The notes under the pieces are model-generated. The model worked only from the letters and a program-made list of their open reading frames with translations. It was not told where the DNA came from and did not search any database. Source: an uncultured Prevotellaceae bacterium (GTDB taxonomy: Bacteria > Bacteroidota > Bacteroidia > Bacteroidales > Bacteroidaceae). From it: a stretch of 64,000 nucleotides of DNA. The first letter of the stretch is position 1. The number at the start of each line of letters is the position of its first letter. This document shows, piece after piece, positions 1-8,831 of the stretch. Where the stretch lies: NCBI GenBank assembly GCA_946185485.1, contig CAMHJQ010000002.1, forward strand, positions 62,001-126,000, read 5' to 3'. The position numbers were made by a program, and so were the translations under genes.

Positions 1-398
1 TCATCATCGGATTTCCCATGGCCATCGGACTCGGCATGTTCATCGGACTGCTCAACATGGTGCCCTACCTGCAGCTGCTGGGCTTTATACCCACCATCAT
101 CCTGGCCGTCGTGCAGGCTGCCGACACGGGTGAGAGCTTCTGGTTCATCATGCTCAGTGCGCTCATCGTCTTCGCCGTCGTGCAGGTCATCCAGGACACC
201 ATCCTTACACCCAAGATCATGGGCAAGGTCATGGGACTCAACTCAGCCATCATCCTCCTGTCGCTATCCATCTGGGGCTCGCTGCTCGGCATCCTCGGCA
301 TGATCATCGCCCTACCCATGACCACACTCCTTATCACCTACTATCAGAAATATGTCATCAAGAACAAGGAAGTAAAAGAACAAACAAAAGACACTTAA
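1..398 (+). CDS. AI-2E family transporter, C-terminal part (5' truncated by window)
   Basis: Frame is open to the window edge (IIGFPMAIGLGMFIGLLNMVPYLQLLGFIP...); C-terminal pattern of AI-2E/PerM permeases. Confidence 0.8.
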   Translation, partial: IIGFPMAIGLGMFIGLLNMVPYLQLLGFIPTIILAVVQAADTGESFWFIMLSALIVFAVVQVIQDTILTPKIMGKVMGLNSAIILLSLSIWGSLLGILGMIIALPMTTLLITYYQKYVIKNKEVKEQTKDT

Positions 399-405
399 CA
401 TTAAC

Positions 406-2202
406 ATGGATACATTTGTTTTCTTAGGTTTTGACCTCAATGCCTGGATTACTATCATCACGGTGCTGGGCATGTTCACGGTCCTGCTCTTTACCAAGTG
501 GCGCTCCGACGTCGTATTCCTCAGCGCCATCGGCGTGCTCTACGTCACTGGCGTGCTTGACGCCAAGGAGGCATTCTCAGGCTTCAGCAGTTCCTCCGTC
601 GTGACCGTCGGAGTACTGTTTGTCGTTGTTGCCGGACTAACGCATACCGGTGTGCTGCACTACATCGTAAAATATCTGCTTGGCACACCCGACAACTACT
701 CGAAAGCCGTCACGCGACTGATGCTCCCAGTGGCTGTGCTCAGTTCCTTCCTCAGCAATACCACCGTAGTGGCCCTGTTCGTCAACATCGTCAAGATGTG
801 GTCGAAGAAACTCGGCATCTCGCCGTCCAAATTGCTCATCCCCTTGAGCTATGCCTCAGGCATGGGCGGTGTCTGTACGCTCATCGGTACGCCGCCGAAC
901 CTCATCATCAGCGGACTCTATGAAGAAAAGACGGGAGAGGCTATGAACATCCTGACCACCACCGTACCCGGACTCTTCTGTCTCGCCATCGGCATACTGT
1001 CGATCATTGCCATGCGTAGACTGCTACCCAACAGAGAGACATCCGAATCGGCTTTCGAGGCTACTTCCGAGTACACTGTCGAACTGCGCGTACCGTCCGA
1101 CAATCCCCACATCGGACAAACGCTGGCTGAGGCAGGCCTCTACCATGTCCAAGGCGGCAGCCTGATAGAGATGTACCACTTCGACCAATCTCCCTCGCCC
1201 GTCAGCGAGGATGAGCCCATCATGGGCGGCGACCAACTTATATATGCCGGACAGATAAACGACCTCTACCAAATGGCCGTCAACCACCAGCTCGCCGTTG
1301 CGCCCCACCATATATTTTCCATCAAGGAGGCCGACCAGAAGAGCCAGATACGCACCGCCTACGTCACCTACGGCAGTAGCCTCATAGGTCAGACCATTGC
1401 CAGTACCACGTTCGAGAAGGACAACAACCTGATGGTTGCTGCCATAGCCCGTCTAGGACAGCGTATCAACGAAGTGCCGCGTCAGGTTGTGCTCGAAGCC
1501 GGAGACACGCTACTGCTCGTATTCCCCCATCATGTCAAAATCAATACCGAAACACTCAAAGACACGGTTCATTTCTTCGATTCCGATGACGTGCCCAACA
1601 TCGGTATCGGCACCATCCTATCCTCCTTCATCATGATAGCCATGGTAGCCCTCTCCGCCCTTGGTGTCCTACCCCTCCTTCAGTGCGCCTTCCTCGCAGC
1701 AGCTGCCATGCTTGTCTGCCGCTGCTGCAGCGGAGAACAAGCGATGAAAGCCATCAATTGGGAGATTCTCATGGTCTTCGCCGGTAGTGCCGTCCTCGGA
1801 ATTGCCATCCAAAAGACGGGCATCGCCGAACGTTTGGCTTTAGGAATCCTCGACGTCTGCGGTACCAACCCCATCGTCGTCATGGTGGCAGTCTGTCTCG
1901 TCGGCACCTTCATCACTGAATTTATCTCCAACACCGCCGCCGGTGCCATGTTCTTCCCCATCATGTACGAAGCTGCCGAGAAATTGGGCTATGAACCCTT
2001 CCCCTTCCTCGTCGCCTTGATGATTAGCGTCAGCAGCAGCTTTGCCACGCCCATCGGCTCACCCACCCACATGCTGGTATACGGACCGGGCGGCTACCGC
2101 TTCAGCGATTTCATGCGCATCGGCCTGTTGATGAACCTTATCATCCTCGCTGCCAACATCTTCATCGTGAACATCATCTACCCCCTGACTCCATTGCATT
2201 AA
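406..2202 (+). CDS. SLC13 family permease with central TrkA-C-like domains
   Basis: 598 aa; IGTPPNLIISG and SNTTVVALF / SNTAAGAMFFP motifs of DASS transporters, RCK_C-like centre. Confidence 0.85.
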   Translation: MDTFVFLGFDLNAWITIITVLGMFTVLLFTKWRSDVVFLSAIGVLYVTGVLDAKEAFSGFSSSSVVTVGVLFVVVAGLTHTGVLHYIVKYLLGTPDNYSKAVTRLMLPVAVLSSFLSNTTVVALFVNIVKMWSKKLGISPSKLLIPLSYASGMGGVCTLIGTPPNLIISGLYEEKTGEAMNILTTTVPGLFCLAIGILSIIAMRRLLPNRETSESAFEATSEYTVELRVPSDNPHIGQTLAEAGLYHVQGGSLIEMYHFDQSPSPVSEDEPIMGGDQLIYAGQINDLYQMAVNHQLAVAPHHIFSIKEADQKSQIRTAYVTYGSSLIGQTIASTTFEKDNNLMVAAIARLGQRINEVPRQVVLEAGDTLLLVFPHHVKINTETLKDTVHFFDSDDVPNIGIGTILSSFIMIAMVALSALGVLPLLQCAFLAAAAMLVCRCCSGEQAMKAINWEILMVFAGSAVLGIAIQKTGIAERLALGILDVCGTNPIVVMVAVCLVGTFITEFISNTAAGAMFFPIMYEAAEKLGYEPFPFLVALMISVSSSFATPIGSPTHMLVYGPGGYRFSDFMRIGLLMNLIILAANIFIVNIIYPLTPLH

Positions 2203-2204
2203 AA

Positions 2205-2843
2205 TTAACCAATAAAGTCCATGATGAGTTCCACCATCTCATCCTCGGTCTTGCCGTCGGCTAAGATGACAAGGTCGTAGTTGCGGGTGTCATAACGAGA
2301 CGACTTGGTGTACTCCTTCACGTAGTTCTCGCGCATCTCGTCCACCTTGGCAATCACCTTCTTAGCTTCCTCCTCAGTCAGATTCTGCTTATGCATGACA
2401 CGCTGCACACGGAAAGGCATCGAGGCCTGGATGAGGATGCTCAGGTGGTTGGGGTGATTGCGGAGCGCATAGAAACCACTGCGGCCTGAAACGACACACG
2501 AATCCTCGGCGGCAACGTTCTGCAGCAACTCCGTCTCAGCTTTGAACACATCATCGGCTGTCAGCAGTCCGGGACCGTCGTAGCTCTTCGGCATGTCAAG
2601 GTCAGCGCCCCGGTCCTGACCGACGAGCATCATGCGACAGACGTCAGCCCACCAGCCATGGCGCTGGCCCTTCAGCCGTTCAATCTCCTCGATAGAGAGG
2701 TGGAACTTGTCTTCCAAGACCTTGAGCACGTCCTTATCGTAGAACTTCACTCCCAACTTCTCTGCCAGCTTAGCGCCTACGGTATGGCCGCCACTTCCTA
2801 ACTCACGATTGATGGCAATGGCAAATTTCTCGTTCTTGTTCAT
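2205..2843 (-). CDS. cytidylate kinase-like family protein
   Basis: IAINRELGSGGHTVGAKLAEKLGVKFYDKDVL P-loop variant. Confidence 0.8.
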   Translation of the reverse strand: MNKNEKFAIAINRELGSGGHTVGAKLAEKLGVKFYDKDVLKVLEDKFHLSIEEIERLKGQRHGWWADVCRMMLVGQDRGADLDMPKSYDGPGLLTADDVFKAETELLQNVAAEDSCVVSGRSGFYALRNHPNHLSILIQASMPFRVQRVMHKQNLTEEEAKKVIAKVDEMRENYVKEYTKSSRYDTRNYDLVILADGKTEDEMVELIMDFIG

Positions 2844-2956
2844 AATCATTATTATCTAATTATTAATGCTTGCAAAGATATATTGTTTTCATCAAAAAGC
2901 CGAACACTTTCCTCATTTTAACCACATTTAAGCTATTTGCGCCCGGATAATCGCCA

Positions 2957-3937
2957 TCAGTACGCCTCACGATATCTGTTTTCATCCTTATCGTCCAGCA
3001 TGGATAGATAAGACTGATAGCGGCTCTGGGCGATATAATGGTCCTCGACGGCTTTCAAGACGGCACAGCCTGGCTCGTGGGTGTGGGTACAGTCAGAGAA
3101 CTTGCACTGCTGGGAGAACTGAAAAATCTCCTTGAAATAGCTGGTCAGCTCCTCGCGCTCCATGTCAAACGTGCCAAAGCCTTTAATACCCGGCGTATCG
3201 ATGAGCCAACCATTGGCCATTGGCTGTGCATCAGAATGGTCATTGGTCAATGGTGAATGCTGAATGGGAATCATTTCCGAGAAGGTGGTGGTGTGCATAC
3301 CCGTATTGTGGGCATCGCTGATTTCAGCAGTACGCAAATGGGCTTGGGGAACGATGCGGTTGATGAGTGTCGACTTGCCCACGCCGGAATTGCCGCTGAG
3401 GAGCGTTATCTTCCCGTCGAGCAAGGGGCGCAGGGCCTCCAAGCCCTCGCCGTTGATAGCGGAGATGGGGAAACACGTATAGCCGACGGTCTCGTAGAGC
3501 TGAATCATCATTTGCTGATAGTGCAGCTCGTCGGGCGAGAGAAGGTCGGTCTTGTTGAACACGAGGAAAACCGGCACACGATAGGCTTCTGCCGAAGCCA
3601 GAAAACGGTCAATGAACGTTGTGGATGTCTCCGGCTTGGTGACTGTGACCACGAGAATAGCCTGGTCGACGTTAGCGGCGAGGATATGACTCTGCTTGGA
3701 GAGATTGATGCTTTTACGGATGATGTAGTTGCGACGGTCTTCTATCTCCGTGATAAAGGCCCCCGTCCCTCCCGGGGAAGGAGAGGTAATAGTCACACGG
3801 TCACCGACGGCTACAGGATTGGTGCTCCGTATGCCACGCAGACGGAAGTTTCCCTTGATTTTACAATCGACAATTGGTCCATCGTCGGTGAGGACGGTGT
3901 ACCAACTGCCGGTATTCTTAATGACGAGCCCTTTCAA
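2957..3937 (-). CDS. rsgA: ribosome small subunit-dependent GTPase A (apparent TTG start)
   Basis: Circularly permuted GTPase: [27 protein letters not shown]-terminal C-x-H-x-C zinc motif. Confidence 0.95.
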   Translation of the reverse strand: MKGLVIKNTGSWYTVLTDDGPIVDCKIKGNFRLRGIRSTNPVAVGDRVTITSPSPGGTGAFITEIEDRRNYIIRKSINLSKQSHILAANVDQAILVVTVTKPETSTTFIDRFLASAEAYRVPVFLVFNKTDLLSPDELHYQQMMIQLYETVGYTCFPISAINGEGLEALRPLLDGKITLLSGNSGVGKSTLINRIVPQAHLRTAEISDAHNTGMHTTTFSEMIPIQHSPLTNDHSDAQPMANGWLIDTPGIKGFGTFDMEREELTSYFKEIFQFSQQCKFSDCTHTHEPGCAVLKAVEDHYIAQSRYQSYLSMLDDKDENRYREAY

Positions 3938-3941
3938 CGAT

Positions 3942-3983
3942 GAACTAAGAACTAAGAACTATGAACTGTGAACTAAGAACTAA
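3942..3983. repeat. Six in-phase heptamers (gaactaa family) filling the frr-rsgA gap
   Basis: gaactaa gaactaa gaactat gaactgt gaactaa gaactaa read directly. Confidence 0.9.
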
Positions 3984-4540
3984 ACCGTCATAATCTCCTT
4001 GTTCTTGGCTTCGATGAGTTCGTCAAGTTTTTTGATGAACTTGTCGTGCAACTTCTGGAGTTCGGCTTCGGCGTCCTTCTCGTTGTCCTCGCTGAGTCCG
4101 TCCTTGATAGCCTTCTTCAGTTTGTCCTTGATGTCGGCACGCACGTTGCGCACCTCAACCTTGGCCTTCTCGGCAATCTTGTTGCACTGCTTCACGAGGT
4201 CGCGGCGTCGCTCCTCGGTAGGTTGCGGAATGCCGAGGCGAATGATTTCACCATTATTCTCAGGCGTAATGCCTACGTCAGAGTCCATGATGGCCTTCTC
4301 GATGTCACGTATCTGCTTGCGGTCCCACGGCTTGATGGCGATGGTGCGTGCATCGGGAGTGGACACGTTGGCGACCTGATTAAGGGGCACCTTTTGCCCG
4401 TAGGACTCTACTCTCACACCACTGAGGATGGCCACGTTGGCACGTCCTGCACGGATGCGATTCAGCTCTTCTTCAAGGAACAAGGCAGCCATTTCCATGC
4501 GCTCTTCCGCTCCTGCTAATGTTTGTTTTACGTCTATCAT
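3980..4540 (-). CDS. frr: ribosome recycling factor
   Basis: 186 aa, canonical RRF (LNRIRAGRANVAIL...IPQPTEERRRDLVKQ). Confidence 0.97.
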   Translation of the reverse strand: MIDVKQTLAGAEERMEMAALFLEEELNRIRAGRANVAILSGVRVESYGQKVPLNQVANVSTPDARTIAIKPWDRKQIRDIEKAIMDSDVGITPENNGEIIRLGIPQPTEERRRDLVKQCNKIAEKAKVEVRNVRADIKDKLKKAIKDGLSEDNEKDAEAELQKLHDKFIKKLDELIEAKNKEIMTV

Positions 4541-4568
4541 AATTATTGTTTATTGGTTTTTCTTCGTA

Positions 4569-4576
4569 CAAAGTTA
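4569..4576 (-). promoter_or_regulatory. Bacteroidota -7 box (TAACTTTG) upstream of frr
   Basis: CAAAGTTA on + strand 28 nt upstream of the frr start. Confidence 0.55.
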
Positions 4577-4616
4577 CGAAAAGCTATGGAAAACACAAAA
4601 TAAAAGATAAAAAAAT

Positions 4617-4647
4617 TTGGAGTTTTTTAATTTTTTATCTAACTTTG
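4617..4647 (+). promoter_or_regulatory. Bacteroidota promoter for the histidine-kinase operon
   Basis: TTG, 20-nt spacer, TAACTTTG, 36 nt upstream of ATG 4684. Confidence 0.65.
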
Positions 4648-4683
4648 TAGCCTATAAGGCATCAATAACTACACCTTAACGCT

Positions 4684-6747
4684 ATGAATGGATTTATAAT
4701 AGAGCGTCTTTTTGACCTGGATCATATCACGGCATACGTGGTAGCCTTCCTGCTTATTGCCGTTTTCGTACTGCTATTCTACAGTTTTGTTTACCATTTC
4801 CGTGAGATTGATGCGAAGACGCTGGGAGCGAGCCAAAACAGTCGTCTGGCCCTCATGTTGCTGTCCGGCAAGCTACAGTTATGGATATACAATGGTCCAA
4901 GACGACACTACACGCTGATGGAAGGAGACAGCTCCTTCGCCTCCGAATGCAACCCTGTCGAGTTTGCCAAGCGTTTCGAGCGCAACGACTTTGAAGAATT
5001 GCGCAAGGCAGTCTTCGACATTTTCGAAGGACGCAGAAAGTCAGCAACGGTCACCGTCAGGGGTACCAAGGACGAGGACGGTCGCTACTCCTACTACGAG
5101 GTGACCCTATCCATAGCCCGCTATGGAATGCATGGCGAGGTAGTGGACCTGCTGGGCATCCAGCGCGACATCACTGACGAGACGCGGCGCAAAGAGAATG
5201 TGAACACCCTGTTGATGCGATACCATACGGTGTTCAATTCCGCGTTGGTAGACATGATTTACTACGACAAGAACGGTGTGCTGTGCGACATCAACGACAA
5301 AGCGTGCCGTTCGTTTGGCATTCGCGACCGCGAGAGTTTATTGGAAGGCCACTTCCTTTTGAAGGACAATCCCATGTTCTGCAACATTGAATTCAACAAG
5401 TTGGAGAACACACGTACAACCTCGCTGGTAGACTTCAAGGGCTATCAAGATGACATCTACCAAGCAGACAGCTTCGGACTACATGGCAAGATGTACTACG
5501 AGTCGACCATCAACCCCATCCGGAATGCCCAAGGCGAGTTGGAAGGCATCTACATGGCCGGACGCAACGTGACAGAGATGGTTGAGTCGTTCCACCGCCA
5601 GCAGGACAGCATCAAAGAGCTGCAGCAGGCCACCAAGAGCATCCAGGGCTATATCGAAAACATCAACTACGCCCTGCGGGTCAGCGGTGTGCGACTGGTC
5701 AACTACTATCCAGCATCGTACACCACGGAAATCTCCAACAACATCAACGAGGCTCAGCTGAAGCTGTCGCAGCTGCGTTGCATTCGCCTGGGCACGCCCC
5801 GTTTTCGCAGAGCCATCTCCAGTGCGTTGAACCGTATGGACCACCTGACCACCCATCCCATCAACCTAACCATTGAAACAGAATTCCGTGACGAGAAAAG
5901 ACGTCAGATATGGCTGATGTTCAACCTTGTCCCCATGAAGGATGAGGAGGGGAACGTCGTTCGCTACTTCGGCATGTGCCGCAACATGACCGACCAGGTG
6001 GAGACGGAGCAGCACCTGGCCATCGAGACCAAGAAGGCACAGGAGACGGAGCTGCTGAAGCAGGCCTTCCTGACCAATATGAGCTACGAGATACGTACGC
6101 CGCTGAACACGGTGGTAGGTTTTGCCGAACTCTTCGAGAGCGAGCATGACGAGGCCGACGAGCCGCTGTTTGTAGACGAGATCAGGCGTAACTCGAACGA
6201 CTTGCTGAAGTTGGTCAACGACATTCTGTACCTGTCGCGTCTGGATGCCAACATGATAGAGTACAACAAGATGGAGACCGACTTCGCCTTGCTGTTCGAG
6301 AGCTATTGCCAGATGGGATGGAGCGCCATCAGCCCGGAGGTCAAGACCGTCATCGAGAATCCCTACGAGCGACTGCTTGTCGACATCGATAACGAACACG
6401 TGGGTACGGTCATTCAGAAGCTCTGCGCCTATGCTGCCAATCACACCACCCAGGGCAGCATCCGTGCCAAATACGAATACCGCCATGGTGAGCTGACCAT
6501 CAGCATCGAGGACACCGGAAACGGCATCGATGCCAAGACGCTGCCCCACATCTTCGAACGTTTCGTGCGCAACGAACAGGAAGAGTTGTGCGGAGTGGGC
6601 CTTGACCTGCCTATTGTCCAGACGCTTGTCCAGCAGATGGGTGGCACCATCGAGATACAGTCGGAACAGGGCAAGGGCACTACTTCCTGGGTGAGCATCC
6701 CCTGCGAAGCCCATGCCATTGAGAAACGTCGCGACATCTACGCTTAA
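4684..6747 (+). CDS. PAS-domain sensor histidine kinase-like protein with H-box His->Tyr (kinase 1)
   Basis: N-terminal TM, PAS regions, TNMSYEIRTPLNTVVGF H-box, degenerate N-box (AYAANHT), DTGNGI G1 box. Confidence 0.85.
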   Translation: MNGFIIERLFDLDHITAYVVAFLLIAVFVLLFYSFVYHFREIDAKTLGASQNSRLALMLLSGKLQLWIYNGPRRHYTLMEGDSSFASECNPVEFAKRFERNDFEELRKAVFDIFEGRRKSATVTVRGTKDEDGRYSYYEVTLSIARYGMHGEVVDLLGIQRDITDETRRKENVNTLLMRYHTVFNSALVDMIYYDKNGVLCDINDKACRSFGIRDRESLLEGHFLLKDNPMFCNIEFNKLENTRTTSLVDFKGYQDDIYQADSFGLHGKMYYESTINPIRNAQGELEGIYMAGRNVTEMVESFHRQQDSIKELQQATKSIQGYIENINYALRVSGVRLVNYYPASYTTEISNNINEAQLKLSQLRCIRLGTPRFRRAISSALNRMDHLTTHPINLTIETEFRDEKRRQIWLMFNLVPMKDEEGNVVRYFGMCRNMTDQVETEQHLAIETKKAQETELLKQAFLTNMSYEIRTPLNTVVGFAELFESEHDEADEPLFVDEIRRNSNDLLKLVNDILYLSRLDANMIEYNKMETDFALLFESYCQMGWSAISPEVKTVIENPYERLLVDIDNEHVGTVIQKLCAYAANHTTQGSIRAKYEYRHGELTISIEDTGNGIDAKTLPHIFERFVRNEQEELCGVGLDLPIVQTLVQQMGGTIEIQSEQGKGTTSWVSIPCEAHAIEKRRDIYA

Positions 6748-6764
6748 CAAACATCACTGAACCT

Positions 6765-8831
6765 ATGACTACGATACTATTATTATTTATAGCAGCATTC
6801 GTCTGGCCTTTCCAGCCACTAACCACCTCTATTGGCGCCATCGTATTGGTGCTGTTCATTGTCATGCTGGTGAACAACCGGCTCATTGTCATGCGTGTCC
6901 GCAAACGCATGCGTGACTCGCAATTTACGAGCAAGATGATGGAACAGGCTGTGAAGATCAGTGACAACAATGTTGTATGCTACGTCCCTCGCGACAGACA
7001 CATCTACAACCTGCACGGCACGCTGATGCCCAAAGAGGGCGTCAGCGTCGAAAAGTGGAAAAAGCACATCCATCCTGACGACTTGGAGCAAGCGATGGAA
7101 GCCTTTCAACGCATCGTCAGGGGAGAGTCGAGCAACGAGGACTTCTTTTATCGGTGGAACAACAAGTTCGATGGTGGTGAGCCCTGCTGGATTTTCCTGC
7201 AAGACTTCAGCGTGGCCGAGTATTATCCCGGCACGAAGCGTCTGCGGAGTATTATCAGTACCCTGCGCGACGATACAGAACTACGCCGTCAAGAAGAGGA
7301 AGAGGGTGAGCTGACGGACAAATACAAACTCATCTTCGAAAATTCCATTATCGGTCTGTCGTTCTATAGTCCTGACGGCTGGCTGCTGGATTCGAACAAG
7401 ATGATGCGCGACATCTGCCATTTCGACAGCGACGACTATGATGAGCATTTCTACAAGACCAACCTGTTTGAAGCATCACCCTTTCTGGAGTGCTGCGACC
7501 GCAACAACGTGCAGGACTTATGGATATGTTCACAGAGCATTATTCCCGAGCGCGACATCTACGACTATTTGGAGATACACCTCCACCCCATCCGCGACGA
7601 CTATGGCAAACTGATATATATCGCTGTTGCCGCACGCAACGTGTCGGAAGAGCGTCAGATGTACCTGCAGGCCAAGCTCAACGACCAGCAGCTGCAGCGT
7701 GTCAACGAGGAAATCAGACACTACGAGGAGGAACTGCGCTACATGATGGACAGATGCGACATGCAGGCTTGGCGCATTAGCCTCGAGCGAGACTGCATCG
7801 AGTTCTATCAAGGCCTCAGCACCGTGTCGAAGACGTTCACGCTGAAACAAATGAAGTCCATCTTCGTCAATCAGGAGGACGAATTCGTACGTAGTCTGGC
7901 TTCTCCCGCCGAGGTTTTCAACAAGCCGTTATCGTTTGTCGGACAGGTTTATCCCGTTGTGACCGAAAAGAGTACCGAACTGCAATGGATACAGTTGAAC
8001 AGTATTCCAGAATACGACGAGAAGGGCAACCTGACCGGTAGCTTTGGTGTATTCCGAAACATTTCAAGCATCATGAACAAGCAGGACCAGCTGAGACGCG
8101 AGACTGAGCGTGCCAATGACTCCGGTCGTCTGAAGGCCGTCTTCCTGGCCAACATGACGCACGAGATACGCACACCGCTCAATGCCATCGTCGGCTTCAC
8201 CGACTTACTGCAGGCCATTGACTCGCCCGACGACAAGCGTGAGATGATTCGTGTCATCCACAACAACTGCGACATGCTGCTGCGACTCATCAACGACATC
8301 CTGGTACTCTCCAATGTCGACGCCAATGCCATGGAGATCATCGTCAGTGAAGTAGACTTTGCACAAGAGTTCGTAAATACCTGCATCTCGCTGGCACAGC
8401 GTGTGCAGGAGCCAGGCGTTGAGTTCCAGCAGGTCAACCCATACGAGAGTCTGAAGACCTATATCGACAGCGGACGCATCCAGCAGGTCATCACCAACTT
8501 CGTCACCAATGCCGTCAAGTACACCCATCAGGGACACATCCAGGTGGGCTACCGCATAGAGGAGCGCAACGGCCGACAGGGCCTGTACGTCTACTGCGAG
8601 GATACGGGCAGCGGCATTCCCAAGGAGAAGCAGGAGGCCGTCTTCGAGCGCTTCGTCAAACTCAACGACTTCATCCAGGGTACGGGTCTCGGTCTGTCCA
8701 TCTGTAAGGCCATCATTGAGAAATGCAACGGCGAGATTGGCGTGGAGAGCGAAGTGGACCAGGGTTCTACGTTCTGGTTCTGGATACCCGCCGACATTAT
8801 GGAATTAAAAGAAAAGGCTACAACGGCATGA
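6765..8831 (+). CDS. PAS-domain sensor histidine kinase, intact H-box (kinase 2)
   Basis: N-terminal TM, PAS regions, ANMTHEIRTPLNAIVGF, TNAVKYT N-box, DTGSGI, GTGLGLSICK. Confidence 0.9.
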   Translation: MTTILLLFIAAFVWPFQPLTTSIGAIVLVLFIVMLVNNRLIVMRVRKRMRDSQFTSKMMEQAVKISDNNVVCYVPRDRHIYNLHGTLMPKEGVSVEKWKKHIHPDDLEQAMEAFQRIVRGESSNEDFFYRWNNKFDGGEPCWIFLQDFSVAEYYPGTKRLRSIISTLRDDTELRRQEEEEGELTDKYKLIFENSIIGLSFYSPDGWLLDSNKMMRDICHFDSDDYDEHFYKTNLFEASPFLECCDRNNVQDLWICSQSIIPERDIYDYLEIHLHPIRDDYGKLIYIAVAARNVSEERQMYLQAKLNDQQLQRVNEEIRHYEEELRYMMDRCDMQAWRISLERDCIEFYQGLSTVSKTFTLKQMKSIFVNQEDEFVRSLASPAEVFNKPLSFVGQVYPVVTEKSTELQWIQLNSIPEYDEKGNLTGSFGVFRNISSIMNKQDQLRRETERANDSGRLKAVFLANMTHEIRTPLNAIVGFTDLLQAIDSPDDKREMIRVIHNNCDMLLRLINDILVLSNVDANAMEIIVSEVDFAQEFVNTCISLAQRVQEPGVEFQQVNPYESLKTYIDSGRIQQVITNFVTNAVKYTHQGHIQVGYRIEERNGRQGLYVYCEDTGSGIPKEKQEAVFERFVKLNDFIQGTGLGLSICKAIIEKCNGEIGVESEVDQGSTFWFWIPADIMELKEKATTA

